Shown: piece after piece, positions 16,414-24,815 of the stretch
How positions within the stretch are numbered: position 1 is the first letter of the stretch
Layout of the letters: every line of letters begins with the position of its first letter
Source of the DNA: Halolamina litorea
GTDB lineage: Archaea > Halobacteriota > Halobacteria > Halobacteriales > Haloferacaceae
NCBI RefSeq assembly: GCF_026616205.1
Contig: NZ_JANHGR010000002.1
Coordinates: 585,507-649,506 of the forward strand
Reading direction: 5' to 3'
DNA length: 64,000 nt
The notes under the pieces: model-generated
Databases searched by the model: none
What the model was told of the DNA's origin: nothing
The model's input: only the letters and a program-made list of their open reading frames with translations
Translations under genes and position numbers: made by a program

Positions 16414-18123
16414 CTACGGGAACGGGTGGTACGCCCGCCCGGGCTTCGCCTCGTACCCCATCGACGCCGCCACCCGAGCCAGGCGGTCGCCGAAGAACGG
16501 CTCGCCGGTGAACAGCGGCTGGGCCTTCGGCACCACCACGCGGACGCCCTCGAAGCCCAGCCCCGCCACGTCGCGGGTCGTCGTCCGTGCGGCGTAAGCG
16601 CTCAGGCCAGCGTCGTCGGCACGCTCGATGAGCGCGTCGAGGGCCGCCTCGCCGCTGCGGTCCGCGGCGTCGTCGGCGACCGAGTCGGCCGGAATCGTCG
16701 TCTCCGGGTGGGTGAGCTCCCGGGCGCGCCGGGGGAAGTCGGCGTACTCGCCGATGGCGCCGCCCTCCTCGCTCGCCTGTTCGGGGCCCATGTCCCGGAG
16801 TTCGATCCAGTTCTGGAGCGCCTCCGCGAGCGCGCCGGTGGCGGCCGCCACGGGGTCGAGGTCGGCGCCGGAGCCGGCGGCGAAGCGGGGCCACGCACCG
16901 CCCTCGCGGTGGACCGTCGCGGCGACGACCGGAACGTCAACGTCCTGTGTGAGCAGGGTGACCGTGACGTCAAGTTCCTCGCTCGCGGCGCGCTTCCGGA
17001 GCGCCGCGAAGCGGTCGTCGTCGACCGAGAGCCCGAGTGGCTCGTAGTCGGAGTACCACGAGAGCATCGTCGCGTCGCGCTCGATGACCTCCGAGAGCCC
17101 CGAAACCGTCGCTTCGACCGTCGAGCTACCGAGGCCCAACCCGGTCGTGATCGGTGGCTTGATCCGGGTCTCCGGTGGGGGGTAGTGGACGACTTCCGCG
17201 GGGAGCCAGACGCCGTCCTCCGAGTCGAGGTCCAGCCCCGGGACCCAGGGACGCTCGACGCTCGGGTCCGGGTCGTACCGGTCGGCCGTGACGAATCGCG
17301 TCGGCGAGACGGCGTCGTCGAGCGCCGTGGCGGGTGCACGGCGGAACTCGGCGTTCCGGTAGATCCCGGCGGCGTAGCGCTCCATCGCCTCGCCCAGCGC
17401 CTTCATGTACGCCTCGTTCCAGTCGACGGCGGCGCCGGCGGCGAAGGGCGCCGCGCTAGCGTCGGAGAACCCCGTCGTCTCGGAGTTGGCCGCCATGTAG
17501 TACGGCAGCGGGAAGGAGGCCTGCTCGCCGACCTGTTCGATCATGCCTACGCGCTCGTCGACGGCGGCCTCGGCGCGGGTGAGCGTCGGGTCGAGTTCCG
17601 TTTCCTCGTAGTCGAGCGAGAGCATCCGGTCGCGGCCGGGGTGACAGCCACAGAACGGGACCGGCTGGAACTCGCGCTCGGCGCCCTCGACTTCGACCAC
17701 GGTGCCGCCGAGGTCCTCGCCGGTCAGGACCCGGGTGGCCCGGCGGCCCGCCAGCGCGCCAGCGAAGCGTACGGCGCTCGTTGACGCCGAGGGGCTCTCG
17801 TCGGTCGGTTCGGTCGTGGCGGCGACGCGCTGCTGGAGGCAGTGGTAGCAGCCGGACGAAGGGGTGAACGTCGACACTGTGGCGTCGGTCCCTTCGACGG
17901 CGTAGCCGCCGATGCCGCCGATTTCGACGGCGACCCAGCGGGAGAGCGCGTCGCTGTCGGCCGCGGCGCCGAACGCGTCCGCGCCGGTCGCGCCGACGAC
18001 GAAACAGAACCCGACGTCGGCGAAGTCGCCGCTTCCGATCTCGACGATGCGTGCGTCGAGGTCGGCCATAGCCGCCTCGATCGCGTCGGCGGCCGGGCCG
18101 GTCCCGACGATTCCGATGTCCAT
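16414..18123 (-). CDS. ThiF-like/YcaO fusion protein (azoline or thioamide-forming type)
   Basis: The 569-residue protein joins two parts. Residues 1-170 start with a Rossmann-like motif (MDIGIVGTGPAADAIEAAM) and hold two Cys pairs, C92/C95 (GCYHC) and C158/C160 (FCGCHPGRD), laid out like the zinc site of the ThiF-like 'C' partner of azole cyclodehydratases. Residues about 200-569 are a YcaO domain with KALGEAMERYAAGIY and VSGLSEVIERDATMLSW, motifs that bind ATP and Mg in this family, and AATGALAEALQNWIELR. The C-terminus ends HPFP, recalling the Pro-rich YcaO terminus. YcaO enzymes use ATP to activate peptide amide bonds, making azolines, thioamides or amidines. No precursor peptide, dehydrogenase or TfuA-like gene is recognised nearby. 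The ATG at 18123 is preferred to one 27 bp upstream because it starts directly at the Rossmann strand. tbsP is 45 bp upstream on the same strand. Confidence 0.85.
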   Translation of the reverse strand: MDIGIVGTGPAADAIEAAMADLDARIVEIGSGDFADVGFCFVVGATGADAFGAAADSDALSRWVAVEIGGIGGYAVEGTDATVSTFTPSSGCYHCLQQRVAATTEPTDESPSASTSAVRFAGALAGRRATRVLTGEDLGGTVVEVEGAEREFQPVPFCGCHPGRDRMLSLDYEETELDPTLTRAEAAVDERVGMIEQVGEQASFPLPYYMAANSETTGFSDASAAPFAAGAAVDWNEAYMKALGEAMERYAAGIYRNAEFRRAPATALDDAVSPTRFVTADRYDPDPSVERPWVPGLDLDSEDGVWLPAEVVHYPPPETRIKPPITTGLGLGSSTVEATVSGLSEVIERDATMLSWYSDYEPLGLSVDDDRFAALRKRAASEELDVTVTLLTQDVDVPVVAATVHREGGAWPRFAAGSGADLDPVAAATGALAEALQNWIELRDMGPEQASEEGGAIGEYADFPRRARELTHPETTIPADSVADDAADRSGEAALDALIERADDAGLSAYAARTTTRDVAGLGFEGVRVVVPKAQPLFTGEPFFGDRLARVAASMGYEAKPGRAYHPFP

Positions 18124-18168
18124 GTCACCGGAGGGGGGCGCGGCTCGCAAAAAGGCGCGGGTGCCGGC

Positions 18169-18990
18169 TCAGGCGTCGATCATCGACTGGGCGATCGAGG
18201 CGAACTCCCCGGCGTCGGCGCCACGGAGTTGATCGTCGCCGAGCTTGAGGCGCAGGCGCGGTCGGCCCACGTCGATGGGCACCTTCTCGGTGTCGATCAG
18301 GCCCAGTTCCTCGAGTCGGGTCTTCGTCCGGGAGAACGTCGCCTTCGAGGCGATCCCCACGTCCTCGCCCCACTTGCTGATGTCGTAGAGGAGCACGTCG
18401 TTCTTCGCGGCGACCAGCAGCGAGATGGTGACCTCGTCGAGGCCGTCGCCGTCGCCGCGGGCGGTTTCGAGCGAGTCGAGCACGGCGTCGAAGTCCTCGC
18501 GGGCCTGTTCGCCGATGTCCGCGGCCATCGTCTCGCGGATGCGGGAGATGGCCGGCGTCCGGAGGTTGAACGTTTCGGCGGCGTCGAAGCGCTCGCTGTA
18601 GTCCGCGTGGGCGAGTTCGACGAACGCCGCGTCGTCGGTCGCCAGCCCGGCGACGGCGTCGCCGGCGCTCACGACGGCGACGGTCCGATCGTCGGTGATG
18701 AGCAGGGCGTTGTCGGTGTCGGCACCGAGGTTCCGAAGTTCGAGGGTGCCGGCCTCGACGAGATCAGCGGCGTTGCTCGCCACCAGGAAGTCGTCCATCA
18801 CGTCTTTCAGCATCCGCTCGTCGGCGAGCAGCTTCACCGTCGGGAGCTCCCCGTCGAAGCCGACACCGAGCTCGACTAGGGCCTCGACGGCCGCTGCGGA
18901 GGGATCGACGAACAACAGCTCCTCGCCGGCCTCCTCGATGCTCTGGCGGAGGATATCCTCGATTTCCTCGCCGAGTAAATTCGATGTCAT
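18169..18990 (-). CDS. tbsP: Transcriptional regulator of the TbsP family
   Basis: The 273-residue protein resembles TbsP, a haloarchaeal regulator known to act with TrmB on glucose-responsive genes such as gapII. Residues 1-150 form an alpha/beta sensor-like domain (LLFVDPSAAAVEALVELGVGFDGELPTVKLLADE). A central helical region leads to a C-terminal winged helix near residues 200-260 (DEVTISLLVAAKNDVLLYDISKWGEDVGIASKATFSRTKTRLEELGLIDTEKVPIDVGRPRLRLKLGDDQL). That last block has the recognition helix and wing pattern. An A/T-rich upstream region holds a TATA-like element and a short inverted repeat that could be an autoregulatory site. The YcaO gene follows 45 bp after it, so the two may be cotranscribed. 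The symbol rests on remembered family resemblance. Confidence 0.75.
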   Translation of the reverse strand: MTSNLLGEEIEDILRQSIEEAGEELLFVDPSAAAVEALVELGVGFDGELPTVKLLADERMLKDVMDDFLVASNAADLVEAGTLELRNLGADTDNALLITDDRTVAVVSAGDAVAGLATDDAAFVELAHADYSERFDAAETFNLRTPAISRIRETMAADIGEQAREDFDAVLDSLETARGDGDGLDEVTISLLVAAKNDVLLYDISKWGEDVGIASKATFSRTKTRLEELGLIDTEKVPIDVGRPRLRLKLGDDQLRGADAGEFASIAQSMIDA

Positions 18991-19008
18991 TACTATGAGA
19001 GTGTATGG

Positions 19009-19021
19009 AATACTCCGTATT
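19009..19021. promoter_or_regulatory. Short inverted repeat in the tbsP promoter
   Basis: AATAC-TCC-GTATT is a perfect 5-bp palindrome 19 bp before the tbsP ATG, next to a TTAATATTAA A/T block (19021-19030). GGAATACT recurs at 19033-19040. The location, at the expected transcription start, suits an autoregulatory operator; the binding protein is not known. Confidence 0.35.
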
Positions 19022-19089
19022 TAATATTAACGGGAATACTGGCGTCTCAGCGCTTCTAACGGAAATTACTGGGTCGGACTGTATCGGAA

Positions 19090-19098
19090 TTATATAAG
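19090..19098 (+). promoter_or_regulatory. TATA box upstream of glyA
   Basis: TTATATAAG is the strongest TATA match between tbsP and glyA. It would start a transcript near 19122 and leave a leader of about 135 nt before the glyA ATG at 19259, unusually long for a haloarchaeon. Confidence 0.5.
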
Positions 19099-19258
19099 TA
19101 GTGAACGTTTAACTAAACTTACTGTTGGGCGGTCGGACCGACCTCTTCGAGGCGACGGAGTGCCGTGGTGTCGCGGTCGACGCCGTGGCGGCGTCGACGG
19201 TGCCACGAGCGCGTCGCCGACAGTCAGGCTTAACCCGGCCGTCCCCGCCCGTGCGTGT

Positions 19259-20506
19259 ATGGAGCACGATCACGTCCGACAGGTCGACCCCGAGGTCGCC
19301 GACGCGCTCGAAGCCGAGATCGGCCGCCAGCAGGACACGCTCTCGCTGATCGCCAGCGAGAACCACGTCTCCGAGGCCGTGATGGACGCACAGGGGAGCG
19401 CCCTCACGAACAAGTACGCCGAGGGCTACCCCGGCCGACGCTACTACGGCGGCTGTGAACACGCCGACACCGTCGAACAGTTGGCCATCGACCGCGCCAA
19501 GGATCTCTGGGGCGCCGAGCACGTCAACGTCCAGCCCCACTCCGGTTCGCAGGCCAACATGGCCGTCTACATCGCGGCGCTGGAGCCAGGCGACAAGATC
19601 CTCAGCCTCGACCTGACCCACGGCGGCCACCTCAGCCACGGCCACCACGCCAACTTCGTCGGCGAGCACTTCGACGTGGAACACTACGAGTGCGACGACG
19701 AGACGGGCTACGTCGACTACGAGGCCCTGCGCGAGAAGGCGGAGGCGTTCGACCCCGACATGATCGTCTCGGGCTACTCCGCCTACCCCCGCGAGGTCGA
19801 GTGGGAGCGCGTGCAGGCGGCCGCCGAGGCCGTCGGCGCCCACCACCTCGCGGACATCGCCCACATCACCGGTCTCGTCGCCGCGGGCGTCCACGAGTCG
19901 CCGGTCGGAATCGCCGACTTCGTCACCGGCTCGACGCACAAGACGATCCGCGCCGGCCGCGGCGGAATGGTGATGTGCGGCGAGGACTGGGCCGAGGCCG
20001 TCGACAAGGCCGTCATCCCCGGGATGCAGGGCGGCCCGTTGATGCACAACATCGCCGGCAAGGCCGTCGGGTTCAAGGAGGCGCTCACCCCCGAGTTCGA
20101 GGAGTACGCCAGCCGCGTCGTCACGAACGCCGAAGCGATGGCCGAGCGACTGAGCGAGCGCGGCCTCGACCTGGTCTCCGGCGGCACCGACACCCACCTG
20201 GTCCTCGCCGACCTGCGACCGTCCCACCCCGACACGACCGGGAAGGACGTCGAGGAAGCCCTGGAGGCGGCCGGCATCGTCCTCAACGCCAACACCGTCC
20301 CCGGCGAGACGCGTTCGCCGTTCAACCCCTCCGGTATCCGTGTCGGGACGCCCGCCATCACGACCCGCGGGTTCACCGCCAGCGACTGCCGGACCGTCGC
20401 CGACTGCATCGTCGACGTGGTCGACGCGCCCGACGACGAGGACGTGATCGCCCAGGTGGCCGAGACGGTCGGCGACCTCACCGAGAAGCACCCGATCTAC
20501 GAGTAA
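19259..20506 (+). CDS. glyA: Serine hydroxymethyltransferase
   Basis: The 415-residue enzyme matches GlyA throughout. It carries SLIASENHVSEAV near the N-terminus, NKYAEGYPGRRYYGGCEHADTVE, NVQPHSGSQANMAVY, and the PLP-lysine motif TGSTHKTIRAGRGG with Lys228. It interconverts serine and glycine while transferring a one-carbon unit to the folate or pterin carrier. I chose the ATG at 19259 because SHMT N-termini begin just before the DPEVADALEAEIGRQ helix. folD, the next enzyme in one-carbon metabolism, lies 2.8 kb downstream on the same strand, separated by a histidine kinase gene. Confidence 0.97.
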   Translation: MEHDHVRQVDPEVADALEAEIGRQQDTLSLIASENHVSEAVMDAQGSALTNKYAEGYPGRRYYGGCEHADTVEQLAIDRAKDLWGAEHVNVQPHSGSQANMAVYIAALEPGDKILSLDLTHGGHLSHGHHANFVGEHFDVEHYECDDETGYVDYEALREKAEAFDPDMIVSGYSAYPREVEWERVQAAAEAVGAHHLADIAHITGLVAAGVHESPVGIADFVTGSTHKTIRAGRGGMVMCGEDWAEAVDKAVIPGMQGGPLMHNIAGKAVGFKEALTPEFEEYASRVVTNAEAMAERLSERGLDLVSGGTDTHLVLADLRPSHPDTTGKDVEEALEAAGIVLNANTVPGETRSPFNPSGIRVGTPAITTRGFTASDCRTVADCIVDVVDAPDDEDVIAQVAETVGDLTEKHPIYE

Positions 20507-20522
20507 CGACCGAGCGGGAGGG

Positions 20523-20530
20523 GTTTATCT
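20523..20530 (+). promoter_or_regulatory. TATA box of the histidine kinase gene
   Basis: GTTTATCT is centred 28 bp before the ATG at 20555, fitting a leaderless transcript separate from glyA. Confidence 0.5.
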
Positions 20531-20554
20531 GTCCGCCCCTCAACGTCCCGATAG

Positions 20555-23182
20555 ATGGGGTTCCTTTGGATCGGCGAATCAGCTCCTCCACCCTCGGTTG
20601 CGGCCGTCGCCCGACGGCACGACCGGGCGCTCCTGACTGCCGACCCGGCGGGCGCCGCGGCTGCGGCCGCCCGACACCGCACAGACGTGATTTTCCTCGA
20701 TACCGCCGACGCCGACGTCGACGCCGTTCGAGCGGCCGCGCCGTCGGCGTCGATCATCTACTGTCCCCCGAAAACGACCGCCGACGGCGTGGCTGCAGCC
20801 GACGCGGCGGGGGTGGAGACGGTGTTGCCACAGGACGCCGAGGCGTGGGGCGCCGACCGACTCGCCGAACGCGTGGCCGACGCGCTCGCCAGCGCCACGC
20901 GACCCGGCCGGGCGGTCTCGGTTTCCGACGGCGCCGGCTCGGCCGATGGGACGACCGGCAGCGCGGGCGAACCGCCGGCGGTCCCGGCGAACGAGGCGCC
21001 GGTCCGCCCGACGGAACGGCCCCCGGCCCGCGGTATCCTCACCGTCGACGGGGACGGCCGGATCAGCTACGTCGGCGAGCGCGCCGCGGACCTGCTCGGC
21101 CGAGAAGCGACGGCGCTGCTCGACACCGACCTCGCCGAGGCGTTGCCGTGGGCCGACCTCGGACAGGTCGAACGCGGGGCCGACGACCTCGGCCCGGACG
21201 ACGACTCGGTGTCGACGGTCAAGCGACTGATGCCGGCGAACCGCTGGCTCTCGCTCTCCACGCACTCGACCGGCGACGGCGCCGCGATCACGATCCACGA
21301 ACTCGGTGCCGACGAACGCCGGCGGATCGTGCTCGACCGCCTCCACGGGGTTAGCCGACGCCTGTTCGCCGCTGAGACCCCCGAGGCGGTGGCGAATATC
21401 GCCGCCGAGGCCGTCCGGGACGTACTCGGCCTCGAAGTCGTCGTCGTCCGACTCACGGACTCGGCCGGCGAACGGCTCGTACCGGTCGCCCAGACCGAGG
21501 CCGTAGACGAGACCATGCCCGACCGGCCGACCTACGCCGTCGGCGAGGGGATGGCCGGCACGGCGTTCGAGACCGACAGCCCCCAGATCCGCTCCGATCT
21601 CGGCGACGACGGGTTCGGGACGGTCCGATCGGCCATCTGCCTGCCGCTCGACGACTACGGTACGATCAGTATCGGTTCCAGGGTGCCAGACGCGTTCAAC
21701 GAGGACGACGTCTCTCTCGCGCGACTACTCTCGACGACGGTTCGGGTCGCCCTGGAGCGCGCCGAGCGCGAGAGCCAACTGCGGCGCAGGGAGGCGGTTC
21801 TCGAGTCGCTCAGGGGGTTGGTGTTCGTCCTCGACGAGGACCGGGCCATCGACTACGTCTCGACCGCGCTGGCCGAGCGACTGGGCAGGACTCGGGAGGC
21901 GTTGGTGGGCGAACACGTGGTCGAGTTCATCGACGTGACGGCGTTCTACCGGGCCGAACAGCGGATCCGGGAGGGCGACGACGAGATCACGCTCGACCTC
22001 CGGATCGACCCGCCCGGCGGGGGGGGGTTCCCCGCGCAGGTCGAACTCTCGGTGCTCGAGCGGACCGACGACGGCGAGTCCATCGTCGGCGTCGTCGAGG
22101 ACCGCTCGACCCTCGCGGAGACGCGTGCGGACCTCCGCCGGAAACACGAGCGGCTGTGGACCCTGTTCGAGAACCTCCCCGATCCGGTCGTCGACGCCGA
22201 ACACGTCGAGGGCGGCCCGGTGATCCGGGCGGCCAACGACGCCTTCGCCGAGGTGTTCGACTGTGACCGCGACGCCATCGTGGGTGAACCGATCGACGAG
22301 GTGCTGGACTCGCCGGCGAGCAACTCCCCGGGGAGCATGCCGCCCGAAGCCATCAACGAACAGGTCAACGAGGGCGAGGTGACCGGAGCGAAGATCCAAC
22401 GCGAGACCGGCCGCGGCGCGCGGACCTTCCTCTTCCGTGGCATCCCGTACGCCGAGGAGGGGACGGTCCGGGCGTTCGGCATCTACACCGACGTGACAGA
22501 GATCGAGCGCCGCGAGCGCCACGTCAAGGTGCTCGATCGGCTGCTCAGACACAACCTCCGGAACGACCTGGGCGTGGTCATCGGCCGCGCCGAGAACGTC
22601 CTCAAAGGCAGCGACGACCCCGAGATACGCGAGGAGGCGCGAAAGCTGGTCGACGCCGCCGACGGCCTGATCGACCTCAGCGAGACCGCAAAGCGCATCC
22701 GCCGCATCATCGAGGAACCGGCGACCGACCGCTACCGGGTGACGGTCACGGACCTGCTCGATCAGGTGGCCGCCGACGCGCGCCAGCAGTCACCAGACGC
22801 GGCCATCGAGGCTGCTCCCGGGGACCCGGACGTGGCGGTGCTCGCTACCCCGGACCTCCAACTCGCCCTCGAGGAGTTGGTCGACAACGCGCTCGCCCAC
22901 GGTGGGGACTCCCCGACGGTCGAACTCCGCGCCGAGGCGTTCGACCCGGCCCCCGACGAGTGGGTGGACCTGTTGGTCGTCGACGACGGCCCCGGTATCC
23001 CCGAGACGGAGCGTGCACCCGTCACCGGCGACCGAGACATCACCCAACTGCAGCACGGCAGCGGCCTCGGGCTCTGGCTCGTCCGCTGGGCCGTCGAGTC
23101 CGTCGGCGGCGACCTCGGGTTCGAACGTCGGGACGGCCGCACCGTCGTCCGGCTCCGACTGCGGCGCGCGCCGCCCGAGTGA
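20555..23182 (+). CDS. Multi-PAS/GAF sensor histidine kinase
   Basis: The 875-residue protein is soluble. Residues 1-120 look like a degenerate receiver (response-regulator-like) domain. A PAS-like unit follows at about 160-245 (GILTVDGDGRISYVGERAADLLGREA), then a GAF domain at about 260-405 (RRLFAAETPEAVANIAAEAVRDVLGLEVVVVRLTD). Two further PAS domains occupy about 410-525 and 530-655. The phosphoacceptor is His666 in DRLLRHNLRNDLGVV, the haloarchaeal HisKA form. The ATPase domain shows ALEELVDNALAHGG, VVDDGPGIPETE and HGSGLGLWLVRWAVESVGG. No membrane segment is present, so it senses a cytoplasmic cue such as redox, light or a small ligand. No receiver partner is adjacent, typical of haloarchaeal kinases. 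Confidence 0.92.
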   Translation: MGFLWIGESAPPPSVAAVARRHDRALLTADPAGAAAAAARHRTDVIFLDTADADVDAVRAAAPSASIIYCPPKTTADGVAAADAAGVETVLPQDAEAWGADRLAERVADALASATRPGRAVSVSDGAGSADGTTGSAGEPPAVPANEAPVRPTERPPARGILTVDGDGRISYVGERAADLLGREATALLDTDLAEALPWADLGQVERGADDLGPDDDSVSTVKRLMPANRWLSLSTHSTGDGAAITIHELGADERRRIVLDRLHGVSRRLFAAETPEAVANIAAEAVRDVLGLEVVVVRLTDSAGERLVPVAQTEAVDETMPDRPTYAVGEGMAGTAFETDSPQIRSDLGDDGFGTVRSAICLPLDDYGTISIGSRVPDAFNEDDVSLARLLSTTVRVALERAERESQLRRREAVLESLRGLVFVLDEDRAIDYVSTALAERLGRTREALVGEHVVEFIDVTAFYRAEQRIREGDDEITLDLRIDPPGGGGFPAQVELSVLERTDDGESIVGVVEDRSTLAETRADLRRKHERLWTLFENLPDPVVDAEHVEGGPVIRAANDAFAEVFDCDRDAIVGEPIDEVLDSPASNSPGSMPPEAINEQVNEGEVTGAKIQRETGRGARTFLFRGIPYAEEGTVRAFGIYTDVTEIERRERHVKVLDRLLRHNLRNDLGVVIGRAENVLKGSDDPEIREEARKLVDAADGLIDLSETAKRIRRIIEEPATDRYRVTVTDLLDQVAADARQQSPDAAIEAAPGDPDVAVLATPDLQLALEELVDNALAHGGDSPTVELRAEAFDPAPDEWVDLLVVDDGPGIPETERAPVTGDRDITQLQHGSGLGLWLVRWAVESVGGDLGFERRDGRTVVRLRLRRAPPE

Positions 23183-23270
23183 TGCACGTTTGTGATCAAT
23201 AGTCTGTTTTCGAGGGCTGACCTATGCAGGAACCCGAGGGTTCAAGTGTGAACGGCGCCCCCTTTCCGGT

Positions 23271-24194
23271 GTGAACGAGGCCATTCAGGAGCGATCGGGC
23301 CGTGCGGACGTGATCGACGGCGAGGCCGTCGCCGCGGCGGTGCGGGAGTCAGTCGCCGAGGCGGTTTCCCGACTCGACGAGGTCGGCGTGACCCCCGGGC
23401 TGGCGACCGTCCTGATGAGCGACGACCCGGCCAGCGAGACGTACGTGCGGATGAAGCAGCGGGACTGTGCGGAGGTCGGCATCGAGAGCCGGCACGTCGA
23501 GATCGACACCGACGCCCCGGCGTCCGAACTGTTCGCGACGATCGAGGAACTGAACGACGACCCCGCGATCGACGGCATCCTCGTCCAGCGCCCCCTGACC
23601 GAGGGCGTCGACGAACCCGCGGCGCTGCGGCGCGTCGACCCCCGGAAGGACGTCGACGGCTTCCACCCGGAGAACGTTGGGCGACTCGTCACGGGCGACC
23701 CGCGATTCGTCCCCTGTACCCCCCTCGGCGTGCAGCGCCTGCTGACCGAGGCCGGCGTCGAGATCCCGGGTTCGGACGTGGTCGTCGTCGGCCGCTCGGA
23801 GCTGGTCGGCAAGCCGCTGGCGAACCTCCTGCTCAACCGCGGCGACGACGCCGACGCGACCGTGACAGTCTGTCACTCGAAGACCGACGACCTGGCCGCA
23901 CACGTCTCCCGTGCGGACGTGGTGGTCGTCGCCGCCGGCGTCCCCGGACTCGTCGACGGCGAGATGCTCTCGGCGGACGCGACGGTGATCGACGTGGGGA
24001 TCAACGCCGTGGGCGAGGGCGACGACCGGAAGCTGATCGGCGACGTGGACTACGAGAGCGCCAGCGAGGTCGCCCGCGCGATCACGCCCGTTCCCGGCGG
24101 CGTCGGCCCGATGACGCGGGCGATGCTGCTCAAGAACACGGTGACTGCCGCGGCCAACCAGGCCGCGGTCGATATCGACCTCGGACTCGACTGA
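23271..24194 (+). CDS. folD: Methylenetetrahydrofolate dehydrogenase / methenyl-cyclohydrolase
   Basis: The 307-residue protein matches FolD. It contains LATVLMSDDPASETYVRMKQRDCAEVGIES (with the catalytic-region Tyr and Lys), DGILVQRPLTEGVDE, DVDGFHPENVGRL, VVVVGRSELVGKPLANLLL and TPVPGGVGPMTRAMLLKNTV. It oxidises methylene-tetrahydrofolate and hydrolyses the methenyl form to formyl-tetrahydrofolate. Translation appears to start at a GTG (23271), since there is no in-frame ATG before the conserved region and the preceding 80 bp carry no alternative. It acts with GlyA encoded upstream. The spacing of 88 bp after the histidine kinase gene suggests its own promoter. Confidence 0.95.
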   Translation: MNEAIQERSGRADVIDGEAVAAAVRESVAEAVSRLDEVGVTPGLATVLMSDDPASETYVRMKQRDCAEVGIESRHVEIDTDAPASELFATIEELNDDPAIDGILVQRPLTEGVDEPAALRRVDPRKDVDGFHPENVGRLVTGDPRFVPCTPLGVQRLLTEAGVEIPGSDVVVVGRSELVGKPLANLLLNRGDDADATVTVCHSKTDDLAAHVSRADVVVVAAGVPGLVDGEMLSADATVIDVGINAVGEGDDRKLIGDVDYESASEVARAITPVPGGVGPMTRAMLLKNTVTAAANQAAVDIDLGLD

Positions 24195-24274
24195 GTCCGG
24201 TTCCGACGGCACGATCTCTCCGAGTCAGGACGCCGATAGCGGCGGCCGTCCTCGCTCCCGTGCCGTGATCGGCG

Positions 24275-24721
24275 TTACTCCGTGACGACGGTGACCGGTC
24301 CTTCGAAGTCGAGAATGACTCGCTGGGTCACGTCGCCGAAGATCGCCTTCCCGGTCGGCGAGCGGCGCTGGCCCGTCAGGAAGACGTGGTCACAGCCGTG
24401 CTTCTTCGCGCCCTGCAGCACCGTCTCGGCGCGGTCGCCGACGGCGCCGGCGGTCTCGTACTCGATGTCGACGCCGTCGAGCGCTTCGACGCCGACGTCG
24501 CTCGCGAAGCTCCGTGCGCCTTCGAGGGCCTGGTCGACCGAGTAGCTCACGTCGGCTTCCGGGATGGCCTCCAGGGCCTCCCGTTCGTCGGCGTACTCGT
24601 CCTCGCTGACCACACAGAGCAGGGTGAGTCGCGCGTCGACGCCCGCGGCGAGCTCCCCCGCCTCCCGAACAAGATCCTTCGCCACGTCTTCCGGACCGAC
24701 GACGGCGAGTGCGTGTTCCAT
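24275..24721 (-). CDS. Universal stress protein (UspA family)
   Basis: The 148-residue protein has the UspA fold. It starts MEHALAVVGPEDVAKDLVREAGELAAGVDARLTLLCVVSEDEY and ends with the ATP-binding-type region CDHVFLTGQRRSPTGKAIFGDVTQRVILDFEGPVTVV. The final G-x2-G-x9-G(S/T) ATP loop is altered to GQRRSPTGKAIFGDVTQ, so nucleotide binding is likely but not certain. USPs act as cytoplasmic dimers in stress responses. A TATA box (GTTTTATCA, 24744-24752) sits 27 bp before the ATG, and GAGGAGGT directly precedes it. Confidence 0.88.
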   Translation of the reverse strand: MEHALAVVGPEDVAKDLVREAGELAAGVDARLTLLCVVSEDEYADEREALEAIPEADVSYSVDQALEGARSFASDVGVEALDGVDIEYETAGAVGDRAETVLQGAKKHGCDHVFLTGQRRSPTGKAIFGDVTQRVILDFEGPVTVVTE

Positions 24722-24743
24722 ACCTCCTCATGCGGGGGTCCAC

Positions 24744-24752
24744 TGATAAAAC
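24744..24752 (-). promoter_or_regulatory. TATA box of the universal stress protein gene
   Basis: GTTTTATCA on the minus strand is centred about 27 bp before the ATG at 24721. Confidence 0.5.
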
Positions 24753-24815
24753 TGGGTGAAAACGCGGTAGCAAATGGCACGTTACACGAGCGCACATGAC
24801 GCTGCCGCCCCTCGG

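Noticed and set aside
15301..17784. A very long open frame (about 827 codons) on the plus strand opposite the YcaO gene
   Set aside because: It is Arg/Gly/Ala-rich and runs through an amidohydrolase on the same strand and a YcaO gene on the other. High GC leaves few stops in the shadow frames. It shows no domain motifs.
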